34,483 bases of DNA from Anaerolineales bacterium (GTDB taxonomy: Bacteria; Chloroflexota; Anaerolineae; Anaerolineales; Villigracilaceae): the NCBI GenBank assembly GCA_017882145.1, contig JADGQB010000010.1, positions 1-34,483 on the forward strand, read 5' to 3'. The notes below the pieces were generated by a model. It was given only the letters and a program-made list of their open reading frames with translations, had not been told where the DNA came from and did not search any database. Shown one piece after another: positions 1-6,590 of this stretch. Position numbers and translations under genes: made by a program. Within the stretch, counting starts at the first letter, position 1, and the number at the start of each line of letters is the position of its first letter.

Positions 1-176
1 TTATTAATTTAGTATTGAAGGCAGTTGGGATTGGCGGCACGGCCTCCTCCTCGACCATTTTCCTGGTCTCGGCGGCCGGTTTGCTTATCGTTGTAGGCGT
101 GGTTCGCGACACATTCTTGAATATTGACGCCGAATTGAAACTGCATGGATATGATGATGCCCGGTTGGTGAAATAA
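1..176 (+). CDS. secY: SecY translocase subunit, C-terminal fragment (5' end outside window)
   Basis: Partial gene running in from the left edge; the reading frame starts at base 3 and stops with TAA at 174-176, leaving about 57 residues. What is visible is a hydrophobic segment (FLVSAAGLLIVVGVV) followed by a short polar tail with DTFLNIDAELKLHGYDD, which matches the last transmembrane helix and cytosolic tail of SecY, the channel subunit of the Sec translocon. secY-adk-map is the standard order at the end of the spc ribosomal operon, and adk begins only 4 bases after this stop, so co-transcription is expected. The identification rests on the tail pattern and the neighbours because most of the protein is missing. 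Confidence 0.88.
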   Translation, partial: INLVLKAVGIGGTASSSTIFLVSAAGLLIVVGVVRDTFLNIDAELKLHGYDDARLVK

Positions 177-180
177 GATC

Positions 181-831
181 ATGCGGACTTATATCGTTCT
201 CCTCGGTCCCCCAGGCGTCGGCAAAGGTACTCAGGCAGAGTTGATTGCCAAGACTACCGGATTGCCGCATATCTCTTCGGGCGACCTATTCCGGGAGAAC
301 ATAAAGGATGCTACCGAACTCGGCACACAGGCCCAATCCTTTATGAACAAAGGTGAGCTGGTGCCGGATGATCTTACGATAGCGATGATTCGTAACCGTC
401 TTTCCCAACCGGACTGCAGCCAGGGTGCTTTGCTGGATGGCTTCCCGCGCACAACCGTGCAGGCGGAAGCCCTGGAGAAATTGCTGGCGGAGTTTGGTGG
501 CAAGGTGAATTTTGTCCCTTACATCACCGCTTCCGAGTCGACCCTGGTTGAGCGCTTGAGCGGACGCTGGACCTGCAAAGCGCAGGGTCACATCTTCCAC
601 GAGAAGTACAACCCGCCCAAAAAACCGGGCGTGTGTGATGTGGATGGTTCGGAGCTTTACCAGCGGGATGATGACAAAGCTGAAACAGTCACCCGGCGCA
701 TCCAGGTTTATTTTAAACAGACTGCACCACTGATTGCCTATTACCGGGAGCGCGGTTCGTTGTCGGAAATTGACGGCGCGCGGCCGATTGAGAAAGTCAC
801 CGCAGATCTACTGGCGGTACTCGGTAAGTAA
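181..831 (+). CDS. adk: Adenylate kinase
   Basis: Adenylate kinase (216 aa) interconverts ATP + AMP and 2 ADP in the cytosol. The P-loop GPPGVGKGTQ is at residues 9-18, the AMP-site DGFPR at 86-90, and a long-form LID with YQRDDD at 160-165. The LID carries a degenerate zinc site: C132, C152 and D155 are present with the spacing of the Bacillus-type Cys-x2-Cys-x16-Cys-x2-Asp site, but the second position is Q135, not Cys. The ATG lies 4 bases after secY stop and the gene ends one base before the map ATG, so it is translated as part of the spc-type operon. Upstream Shine-Dalgarno sequence is weak (GGTG), which suggests coupling to secY translation. Confidence 0.97.
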   Translation: MRTYIVLLGPPGVGKGTQAELIAKTTGLPHISSGDLFRENIKDATELGTQAQSFMNKGELVPDDLTIAMIRNRLSQPDCSQGALLDGFPRTTVQAEALEKLLAEFGGKVNFVPYITASESTLVERLSGRWTCKAQGHIFHEKYNPPKKPGVCDVDGSELYQRDDDKAETVTRRIQVYFKQTAPLIAYYRERGSLSEIDGARPIEKVTADLLAVLGK

Positions 832-832
832 C

Positions 833-1600
833 ATGGCTTGGGATCGCGATATTAACATCAAAAGCCCGGCTGAAATGGTATTGATGCGCGAAGCCGGACG
901 GGTCAATGCCCTGGCGTTGGCATCTGTACGAGAACTTTTACAACCCGGCGTCACCACTGCAGACCTCAACGCGGCTGCTGAGGAAACACTGCGGAAACAT
1001 GGCGCTTTCTCGCCTTTTTTGAACTATGGACAACCACCTTTCCCGGGGTCGATATGTGCCAGTGTCAATGAAGAATTGGTACATGGTATTCCAGGAAAAC
1101 GCAAGCTCAAAGAAGGTGACATCATCTCAATAGATTGTGGGGCGGTCGTCGAGGGTTATGTCGGCGATGCAGCTTTCACGGCTGGAATAGGGCAGATTTC
1201 CCCGAATGCCAGCAAGCTTATCGAGGTGACTAAGCAAGCGCTTGATGTTGGCATCGCTATGATGCGCGCTGGTAACAAGACGGGCGATGTATCTGCTGCC
1301 ATCCAGCAATTTGTGGAGGCGCAGGGCTTCCAGGTCGTCCGTGAATATACTGGACACGGCGTTGGAAAGAAAATGCACGAAGGGCCTCAGGTGCCGAATT
1401 ATGGTACTCCGGGTACCGGGGTTCTATTACGACCTGGTATGACGATCGCCCTCGAGCCGATGGTTTTGGTCGGCACATACCGGACCCGTGTCCTGTCCAA
1501 CCAATGGACGGTTGTCTCTGCTGATGGGTCATTGACGGCGCATTATGAACACTCGGTTGCCGTCACCGAAGGCGACCCTCTCATCCTGACTGTCCCGTAA
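833..1600 (+). CDS. map: Type I methionine aminopeptidase
   Basis: Methionine aminopeptidase (255 aa) removes the initiator Met from nascent proteins. All five metal ligands of the type I family are visible at the expected spacing: D101 (SIDCG), D112 (VGDAAF), H175 (TGHGVG), E208 (LEPM) and E239 (YEHSV); the substrate-contacting H84 (ELVHGIP) and H182 are also present. There is no N-terminal zinc-finger extension. I chose the ATG at 833, one base after the adk stop, since the frame stays open upstream only through adk coding sequence. The usual next gene, infA, is not present: the next reading frame is rpmJ after a 95-base gap. Confidence 0.97.
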   Translation: MAWDRDINIKSPAEMVLMREAGRVNALALASVRELLQPGVTTADLNAAAEETLRKHGAFSPFLNYGQPPFPGSICASVNEELVHGIPGKRKLKEGDIISIDCGAVVEGYVGDAAFTAGIGQISPNASKLIEVTKQALDVGIAMMRAGNKTGDVSAAIQQFVEAQGFQVVREYTGHGVGKKMHEGPQVPNYGTPGTGVLLRPGMTIALEPMVLVGTYRTRVLSNQWTVVSADGSLTAHYEHSVAVTEGDPLILTVP

Positions 1601-1624
1601 CCTGGCAGCAAGATACCGCATAAA

Positions 1625-1654
1625 CTGGACGGATAAGTACAGTACAAGTATAAT
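1625..1654 (+). promoter_or_regulatory. Candidate promoter ahead of rpmJ-rpsM-rpsK-rpsD
   Basis: A perfect -10 hexamer TATAAT lies at 1649-1654 with a weak -35 candidate CTGGAC at 1625-1630 (18-base spacing). It falls in the map-rpmJ gap, so the ribosomal genes could be transcribed separately from secY-adk-map. The -35 match is poor, so confidence is moderate. Confidence 0.45.
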
Positions 1655-1670
1655 TCAACCTTTGGTTGAA
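1654..1670 (+). promoter_or_regulatory. Short leader hairpin upstream of rpmJ
   Basis: TTCAACC and GGTTGAA form a perfect 7-bp stem around a TTT loop, starting right at the -10 hexamer and ending 10 bases before the rpmJ Shine-Dalgarno (AAGGAG, 1681-1686). A similar hairpin (5566-5583) precedes rplM. No T-run follows, so it is not an intrinsic terminator. Function unknown; it could be an operator or an RNA element. Confidence 0.4.
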
Positions 1671-1695
1671 CAACTGAAGTAAGGAGTAAGCAATC

Positions 1696-1809
1696 ATGAA
1701 AGTTGGCCCCTCCATTCGCAAGCGCTGCGCCAAGTGCAAAATTGTCAAGCGCAAAGGCAGATTGTACATCATCTGCGAAAATCCTAAGCACAAACAGCGA
1801 CAAGGATAG
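1696..1809 (+). CDS. rpmJ: 50S ribosomal protein L36 (zinc type)
   Basis: A 37-residue reading frame starting ATG at 1696 behind a strong Shine-Dalgarno (AAGGAG at 1681-1686). It has the L36 pattern [14 protein letters not shown], then [20 protein letters not shown]. The zinc ligands C11, C14, C27 and H32 are all kept, so this is the zinc-containing (C+) form. L36 is a small component of the 50S subunit. rpsM follows after 6 bases. The gene is easily missed because of its size, but length, motif and position between map and rpsM leave little doubt. Confidence 0.97.
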   Translation: MKVGPSIRKRCAKCKIVKRKGRLYIICENPKHKQRQG

Positions 1810-1815
1810 ATAACC

Positions 1816-2202
1816 ATGGCAAGAATTGAAGGTGTTGACCTCCCGCGTAATAAACGCGTTGAAATCGGCCTGAATTACCTGTTCGGTATTGGGCCGACGC
1901 GCTCGCGCGAGATTCTGGCAGCTACCAAGATCAACCCGGATACACGCGTCAAGGATTTGACCGAAGCCGAAGTTGCGCAGATCCGCGAGTACATCGGGAA
2001 GAATTGGAAAGTCGAAGGCGATTTGCGCCGTCAGGAACAGTTGAATATCAAGCGTCTGGTTGAGATTGGCTGCTACCGCGGCCTGCGTCACCGCCGCAAT
2101 TTGCCTGTCCACGGACAACGCACGCGCACCAATGCACGCACCAGCAAAGGTCCCAAGAAGACAGTTGCCGGACGCGGACGCCGCAAGGGCGGTAAGAAAT
2201 AG
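1816..2202 (+). CDS. rpsM: 30S ribosomal protein S13
   Basis: S13 (128 aa) sits in the head of the 30S subunit and contacts the 50S subunit and the P-site tRNA. The N-terminus [21 protein letters not shown] with the helix-hairpin-helix region [11 protein letters not shown], the central [17 protein letters not shown] stretch, and the basic C-terminal tail ending [10 protein letters not shown] are all diagnostic. It starts 6 bases after rpmJ with little Shine-Dalgarno of its own, implying translational coupling. rpsK follows after 27 bases. A long open frame on the opposite strand across this gene is a shadow caused by GC-rich codon use. Confidence 0.98.
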   Translation: MARIEGVDLPRNKRVEIGLNYLFGIGPTRSREILAATKINPDTRVKDLTEAEVAQIREYIGKNWKVEGDLRRQEQLNIKRLVEIGCYRGLRHRRNLPVHGQRTRTNARTSKGPKKTVAGRGRRKGGKK

Positions 2203-2229
2203 CCCGTATACAGGGACGAAAGAGGTTTT

Positions 2230-2634
2230 ATGGCTCAGACTGTACGATCTGCGCGCCGCTCCGGTGGCGCTAAAAAAGGAAAGCGCAGCCTGTCTTCCGG
2301 GCAGGTGCATGTTTATGCGTCCTTCAATAATACGATTGTGACTGTGACAGACCCGGATGGGAATACCCTGTGTTGGGGTAGCGCCGGCTCGGTAGGTTTC
2401 AAGGGCTCCCGCAAGAGCACTCCTTTTGCGGCCCGTTTGGCTGCTGAACAGGCCATCAAAGCTGCTCAGACCATCGGTATTCAGGAAGTGGACTTGTTCG
2501 TCAAAGGCCCTGGCCCGGGTCGTGAATCCGCCATCCGCGCCGTCCAATCAATGGGTCTAAAAGTCAAATCCATTTCGGATATTACACCGGTTGCCCACAA
2601 TGGCTGCCGGCCTCCCAAGAAGCGTCGCGTCTAG
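2230..2634 (+). CDS. rpsK: 30S ribosomal protein S11
   Basis: S11 (134 aa) binds the 30S platform near the mRNA exit region. Diagnostic segments are [19 protein letters not shown] near residue 28, [19 protein letters not shown] in the middle, and the C-terminal [23 protein letters not shown] signature. The first ~20 residues are basic and disordered-looking, as is usual for the family. The ATG at 2230 follows GAAAGAGG at 2218-2225. It lies between rpsM and rpsD in the classic alpha-operon order. Confidence 0.98.
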   Translation: MAQTVRSARRSGGAKKGKRSLSSGQVHVYASFNNTIVTVTDPDGNTLCWGSAGSVGFKGSRKSTPFAARLAAEQAIKAAQTIGIQEVDLFVKGPGPGRESAIRAVQSMGLKVKSISDITPVAHNGCRPPKKRRV

Positions 2635-2658
2635 TTCTGGTGAGAGAGGTAAGTAAGT

Positions 2659-3309
2659 ATGGCGAAATATACAGGGCCGGCCTGCAAACTGTGCCGGCGT
2701 GAAGGTGAAAAATTATTCCTTAAGGGAGAGCGTTGCTTTACTCCCAAATGTGCATTCGAGCGCCGTGGATTTGCGCCCGGCCAGCATGGTCGCTCCGGCG
2801 GTCGTGGTGGACGTGGTGGCCAGGGTCGCGAGTCGGATTATGCCAAGCAGTTGCGCGCCAAGCAGAAAGCTCGCCGCATTTATGGCATTTACGAAGCCCA
2901 GTTCCGCCGCTATTATGGAAAAGCATTAAAGGCGCGTGGCATTACCGGTCTCATGCTTTTGCAAATCCTTGAATCCCGCCTGGATAATGTGGTCTTCCGT
3001 CTGGGCTTCGCATCCAGCCGCTCCCAGGCACGCCTGCTGGTGACGCACGGCCATTTTACGGTCAATGGCCGCCGCACCGACGTCCCGTCGATGACTTTAG
3101 GCGCCGGTGATGTTATTACCGTCCGCCCGGGCTCCCTGGATGCAACCTATTTCAAAGAATTGGCCTCAATCGCCGAGACTCGCAATATTCCGGCGTGGTT
3201 GAGCCGTGATTTGAGTTCTCTTTCAGGCAACTTCCTGCGTCTACCGGAACGTCCTGAGATTGACGGTAACCTGAACGAGCAGTTAATCGTCGAGTACTAC
3301 TCGCGCTAA
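2659..3309 (+). CDS. rpsD: 30S ribosomal protein S4 (zinc type)
   Basis: S4 (216 aa) is a primary 16S rRNA binder that nucleates 30S assembly. C9, C12, C26 and C31 give the four-cysteine zinc motif of C+ S4 proteins (same positions as in Thermus). The GFAPGQHG motif follows, and an S4 RNA-binding domain ([32 protein letters not shown]) lies around residues 108-150. The length is slightly above the usual 200-209 because of a glycine/arginine-rich stretch after residue 45 ([15 protein letters not shown]). The start ATG follows GAGAGAGG at 2642-2649. In many bacteria S4 autoregulates its operon; a hairpin between this gene and rpoA (3332-3353) is noted separately. Confidence 0.98.
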   Translation: MAKYTGPACKLCRREGEKLFLKGERCFTPKCAFERRGFAPGQHGRSGGRGGRGGQGRESDYAKQLRAKQKARRIYGIYEAQFRRYYGKALKARGITGLMLLQILESRLDNVVFRLGFASSRSQARLLVTHGHFTVNGRRTDVPSMTLGAGDVITVRPGSLDATYFKELASIAETRNIPAWLSRDLSSLSGNFLRLPERPEIDGNLNEQLIVEYYSR

Positions 3310-3331
3310 TCCGAGTCTGTTCTCTTAGACG

Positions 3332-3353
3332 CGGCGTACCGTTCTGTACGCCG
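3332..3353 (+). promoter_or_regulatory. Hairpin between rpsD and rpoA, abutting the rpoA Shine-Dalgarno
   Basis: CGGCGTAC (3332-3339) and GTACGCCG (3346-3353) make a perfect 8-bp stem with a 6-base loop. The rpoA Shine-Dalgarno GGGAGAGG begins at its base (3353-3360). There is no T-run, so termination is unlikely. Position suggests an effect on rpoA translation or mRNA processing, possibly as a ribosomal-protein binding site; this is inference. Confidence 0.45.
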
Positions 3354-3366
3354 GGAGAGGTGTATC

Positions 3367-4332
3367 GTGACAATCACGAACATGGTGATGCCGAAGATCG
3401 AGCGCGAAGCGGAAGCTCGTAATTATGGCAAGTTTGTTATTGGCCCTTTGGAGCACGGTTATGGCGTGACATTGGGTAATGCACTCAGGCGTGTGTTGTT
3501 GTCCTCACTGGAAGGCGCCGCGGTGACTTCCATCCGCATCGTGGATATCTTGCATGAGTTCAGTGATATTCCAGGCGTACGTGAAGATGTTTTGCAGGTA
3601 ATGCTGCAAGTCAAGCAACTGCGTTTGATCCTCGAAGATGTGGATGCCACCCGTATGCACCTGGAAGTGCGTGGTGAAGGGGTTGTGACTGCGGCGGATA
3701 TTATTACATCGCCGGAGGTCCAGATCATCAACCCGGACCTGTACCTGTTCACTGCGGATAGCTCCAAGACCCGCCTTGACCTCGAGTTGATTGTCGAGCG
3801 TGGGCGCGGCTATGCTCCCTCCAATGAACGAGGGCGCATGCCCATCGGTGAACTGCCGGTGGATGCCATCTTCAGCCCGGTCAAACGTGTCAATTGGGAA
3901 GTTCTGGCGGCACGTGTTGGGCAGAGTACCAATTACGACAAACTCGTTCTTGAAATATGGACCGATGGCGCCATTTCACCTGAAAAGGCCCTCAGTGCCT
4001 CCGCCAAGATCCTGATCGAGCACTTGCGTTACGTTGCCGGCATTAGTGAAGAGACCCTTACCATTACAATGGAAAAGGAAACTGCCGGTTCACGCCTGAC
4101 CAGCGAAGTGGCCGAGACACCGGTGGAATCGCTTGACCTTTCGGTGCGAGTCTTCAACTCACTCAAACGTACCGGCATTACCACTGTCGGGGATGTGCTT
4201 GAGCTGCTCGAGAAGGGCGACCAGGCCGTCATGTCCATCCGCAATTTTGGCGAGAAGAGCCTGGACGAACTGCGTTCGAAGATGCAGGAGAAGGGCTATT
4301 TGAAGGACGAACAAAAGAAAGAGTCGGAGTAA
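3367..4332 (+). CDS. rpoA: RNA polymerase alpha subunit
   Basis: Alpha (321 aa) dimerises to start RNA polymerase assembly and its C-terminal domain binds UP elements and activators. The N-terminal domain shows FVIGPLEHGYGVTLGNALRRVLLSSLEGAAVTSI (residues 24-57) and the insert domain ends near residue 170. The C-terminal domain shows LDLSVRVFNSLKRTGITTVGDVLEL with IRNFGEKSLDEL (about 257-306). Start is GTG at 3367 with GGGAGAGG 6 bases upstream; ATG codons at 3382 and 3388 are later and lack their own ribosome site. rplQ begins 7 bases downstream, its Shine-Dalgarno overlapping the end of rpoA. Confidence 0.98.
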   Translation: MTITNMVMPKIEREAEARNYGKFVIGPLEHGYGVTLGNALRRVLLSSLEGAAVTSIRIVDILHEFSDIPGVREDVLQVMLQVKQLRLILEDVDATRMHLEVRGEGVVTAADIITSPEVQIINPDLYLFTADSSKTRLDLELIVERGRGYAPSNERGRMPIGELPVDAIFSPVKRVNWEVLAARVGQSTNYDKLVLEIWTDGAISPEKALSASAKILIEHLRYVAGISEETLTITMEKETAGSRLTSEVAETPVESLDLSVRVFNSLKRTGITTVGDVLELLEKGDQAVMSIRNFGEKSLDELRSKMQEKGYLKDEQKKESE

Positions 4333-4339
4333 TTAAGAA

Positions 4340-4723
4340 ATGCGACACCAAGTAGCTGGATATAAACTTAATCGAACCCCAGGCGGACGTATCGCTCTAC
4401 GCCGTAATTTGATCAAGCAGTTCTTCACACATGAGCGCATCCGCACCACAGAAGCCAAGGCTGCCGCCATCCGAGGGGAAGCTGAACGGATGATCACCAT
4501 TGCCCGAAATGTTACGGATAAGACGGACTCTGAGAAAGTAGCCGCCCGCCGCCTGATTGCTGGCAGACTCGGTAACAACAGTAACGACGCCGTTAAGAAA
4601 TTATTCGATGAAATTGCGCCTCGTTTTGCCGATCGTAATGGTGGTTACACCCGGGTAATGAAACTTGGACCACGTTTCGGCGACAAGGCCGAGATGGCAT
4701 TGCTCGAACTTGTGGAAGAGTAA
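4340..4723 (+). CDS. rplQ: 50S ribosomal protein L17
   Basis: L17 (127 aa) is a 50S protein near the exit tunnel. Signature segments: MRHQVAGYKLNRTPGGRIAL at the N-terminus, NLIKQFFTHERIRTTEAKA (28-46), and the C-terminal RFADRNGGYTRVMKLGPRFGDKAEMALLELVE. Start ATG at 4340 uses the GGAG that overlaps the end of rpoA (4326-4329). truA follows after a 68-base gap that contains TACCC-TAA-GGGTA, a small inverted repeat at 4762-4774. Confidence 0.97.
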   Translation: MRHQVAGYKLNRTPGGRIALRRNLIKQFFTHERIRTTEAKAAAIRGEAERMITIARNVTDKTDSEKVAARRLIAGRLGNNSNDAVKKLFDEIAPRFADRNGGYTRVMKLGPRFGDKAEMALLELVEE

Positions 4724-4791
4724 TCATATCAAACCAGCCTTTGGCGCTGATAGCTGACATCCTACCCTAAGGGTATCGCTGACTGCTGGAA

Positions 4792-5553
4792 ATGGCACGT
4801 TACCAGATTATCCTCGCTTATGACGGAACCGGCTTTCTCGGAAGCCAACGGCAAGCGAGCTCCCGGACTGCGCAGAGCGAACTCGAAAAAGCTTTGCGTA
4901 AACTTGGATGGCACGGCAAGACAGTCTATCTGGCCGGGCGCACGGATACCGGCACCCATGCAAGCGGGCAGGTGGCAGCTTTTGACCTCGATTGGGGTCA
5001 CAGCCTCGAAAAACTTCAGGATGCCCTGAATGCCCATCTACCCAGGGACATGGCGGTGCGGGAAGTCAAAGAGGCTGCGGATGGCTTCCATCCACGCTTT
5101 GACGCAAGCTCGCGTTGCTACCGCTACCGGCTTTTTTGCGCCAGTGTCCGCGATCCTTTGCGGGAACGCTATGCCTGGCGGGTGTGGCCTGCTGTGACTG
5201 ATTTGGCGCCATTGGCCAGTATTTGGCCCGGAACGCACGATTTCGCCGCATTCGGCAGCTCGCCTCGTTCCGGTGGCAGCACTATTCGAACGGTCATATC
5301 TGCCAGCTGGCACCTGCGAGACGCCGAGTGGATCTTCGAAATCCAGGCCGACGCCTTCTTGTACCGCATGGTTCGCAGGTTGGTTTATGCGCAAGTGGCG
5401 GTTGGCCAGGCCAGACTTTCGGCGGAAACGCTGGCTCGGGCACTGGATAACGGCTCTGATCTACGTAAGGATGTGCAGGAGCAAATTCCTGCGAGTTTGG
5501 CTCCGGCTTGTGGTTTGACTCTGGTCGAAGTCCGCTACGATAATCTGGTTTGA
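4792..5553 (+). CDS. truA: tRNA pseudouridine(38-40) synthase TruA
   Basis: TruA (253 aa) isomerises uridines 38-40 in the anticodon stem-loop of many tRNAs. The catalytic aspartate is D52 in the family motif AGRTDTGTHASGQ. YRYRLF, the AFGS strand and the FLYRMVRRLV segment near residue 190 are further family marks, and the length is typical. The ATG at 4792 is preceded by GCTGGAAATGGC with only a weak ribosome site (GGAAA). The last 40 bases hold a promoter-like sequence (5515-5544) that probably serves rplM. Location between rplQ and rplM is common in Gram-positive-type gene orders. Confidence 0.96.
   Translation: MARYQIILAYDGTGFLGSQRQASSRTAQSELEKALRKLGWHGKTVYLAGRTDTGTHASGQVAAFDLDWGHSLEKLQDALNAHLPRDMAVREVKEAADGFHPRFDASSRCYRYRLFCASVRDPLRERYAWRVWPAVTDLAPLASIWPGTHDFAAFGSSPRSGGSTIRTVISASWHLRDAEWIFEIQADAFLYRMVRRLVYAQVAVGQARLSAETLARALDNGSDLRKDVQEQIPASLAPACGLTLVEVRYDNLV
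5515..5544 (+). promoter_or_regulatory. Candidate promoter for rplM-rpsI inside the 3' end of truA
   Basis: TTGACT (5515-5520) and GATAAT (5539-5544) are separated by 18 bases. The pair lies within the last 40 bases of truA, about 77 bases ahead of the rplM start, and fits a standard housekeeping promoter. Confidence 0.55.
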
Positions 5554-5565
5554 ATTTGTTCAACA

Positions 5566-5583
5566 TCTCAATTTTGGTTGAGA
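5566..5583 (+). promoter_or_regulatory. Leader hairpin upstream of rplM
   Basis: TCTCAA and TTGAGA form a 6-bp stem around TTTTGG. Its 3' half (TTTTGGTTGAG) resembles that of the rpmJ leader hairpin (TTTGGTTGAA at 1661-1670). No T-run follows directly. It lies just downstream of the candidate promoter at 5515-5544. Confidence 0.35.
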
Positions 5584-5620
5584 AGACATTTGTTTAGTCT
5601 GAAAGTTTGGAGAGACGAAA

Positions 5621-6061
5621 GTGTATAAATCTTACTATCCTAAGGCTGCTGAGATTAATCGCCAATGGCTGTTGGTAGACGCCAATGGCGAGACTTTGGG
5701 TCGATTGGCGACCAAGCTCGCCGGACTACTTCTGGGAAAGCACAAGCCAACCTTTACGCCCGGTGTTGAGTTGGGTGATTTCGTGGTGGTGATTAACGCC
5801 CAGAAAATTGTCGTTACCGGCACAAAGACCCATACCAAGCTGACCGAAAAATTCTATCACAGCCATTCGGGCTATCCCGGCGGCTTGAAGACAGTCAGCT
5901 TGCGCGACCAGTTGCAGAACCATCCGGACCGCGTCATTCGCTCCGCAGTGTGGGGCATGTTGCCGCACAATAAGATGGGTCATCATCTTATGACCAAGCT
6001 AAGAGTATACGGCGGCGTGGAACATCCACATAACACGCAGACCTCGAAGACGGTCGCTTAA
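5621..6061 (+). CDS. rplM: 50S ribosomal protein L13
   Basis: L13 (146 aa) is an early-assembly 50S protein. The N-terminus has KSYYPKAAEINRQWLLVDANGETLGRLAT; the middle has GDFVVVINAQKIVVTGTK and the SGYPGGLK loop, then AVWGMLPHNKMG and LRVYGGVEHPH. All are L13 hallmarks. Start is GTG at 5621 with GGAG at 5609-5612; no in-frame ATG is nearby. rpsI follows after 21 bases, the universal L13-S9 pair. Confidence 0.98.
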   Translation: MYKSYYPKAAEINRQWLLVDANGETLGRLATKLAGLLLGKHKPTFTPGVELGDFVVVINAQKIVVTGTKTHTKLTEKFYHSHSGYPGGLKTVSLRDQLQNHPDRVIRSAVWGMLPHNKMGHHLMTKLRVYGGVEHPHNTQTSKTVA

Positions 6062-6082
6062 CGTAAATTAAGGAGCAGGATT

Positions 6083-6478
6083 ATGTCTGTGCAATATTTT
6101 GAAGGTGTTGGACGCCGCAAGCAAAGCATTGCCCGCGTGCGCATTATGAGTGGTTCCGGACGCTTCATCGTCAATGATAAAGATGCCCCGGTTTACTTTA
6201 ATCGTTTGGGTGATGTCGAGGCGATCATGGCTGTCTTGAAAGCGGCCGGCCAGGATGCGCATAGCTACGATATAACCGTGATTGTCTCCGGCGGTGGCGT
6301 TACCGGCCAGACCGATTCTGTACAACTGGGTCTGGCGCGTGCCATGGTCAAGATGGACCCTGAGAACGTTTCAGCCATGCGCAAAGGTGGCTTCCTGACC
6401 CGCGATGCTCGCGTAAAGGAACGCAAGAAGCCCGGTCTCAAGCGCGCCCGCAAGGCTCCGACCTACACGAAACGATAA
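6083..6478 (+). CDS. rpsI: 30S ribosomal protein S9
   Basis: S9 (131 aa) reaches the P site with its C-terminal tail. The GVGRRKQSIARVRI motif is at residues 8-21, GGGVTGQTDSVQLGLARAM around 71-89, and the tail ends LKRARKAPTYTKR, matching the conserved lysine/arginine end that contacts P-site tRNA. ATG at 6083 follows a strong AAGGAG (6069-6074). It is the last gene of the ribosomal block; a hairpin with T-rich tail follows at 6500-6553. Confidence 0.98.
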   Translation: MSVQYFEGVGRRKQSIARVRIMSGSGRFIVNDKDAPVYFNRLGDVEAIMAVLKAAGQDAHSYDITVIVSGGGVTGQTDSVQLGLARAMVKMDPENVSAMRKGGFLTRDARVKERKKPGLKRARKAPTYTKR

Positions 6479-6499
6479 TTCTTACACTTTACTCCACCT

Positions 6500-6553
6500 C
6501 GTAATGCGTGATACGTGACTCAAATAGTTTCGTATTACGCATTACGTTTTACT
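6500..6553 (+). terminator. Long hairpin with T-rich tail after rpsI
   Basis: CGTAATGCGTGATACG (6500-6515) pairs with 6531-6546 over 16 positions with one G-T wobble, loop of 15. TTTTACTTT follows. It probably ends rpsI transcription. The arms are made of near-repeated 8-9 base words (GTAATGCGTGATACGTGAC), a trait shared with other spacers in the window, so it may be a dispersed hairpin repeat used as a terminator. Confidence 0.6.
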
Positions 6554-6590
6554 TTAATGATACTCGTTGCTTGTTATTTAGGAGTCTCCT

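Noticed and set aside
1543-2547. 334-codon frame on the - strand
   Set aside because: Antisense of rpmJ, rpsM and rpsK, which are certain genes.
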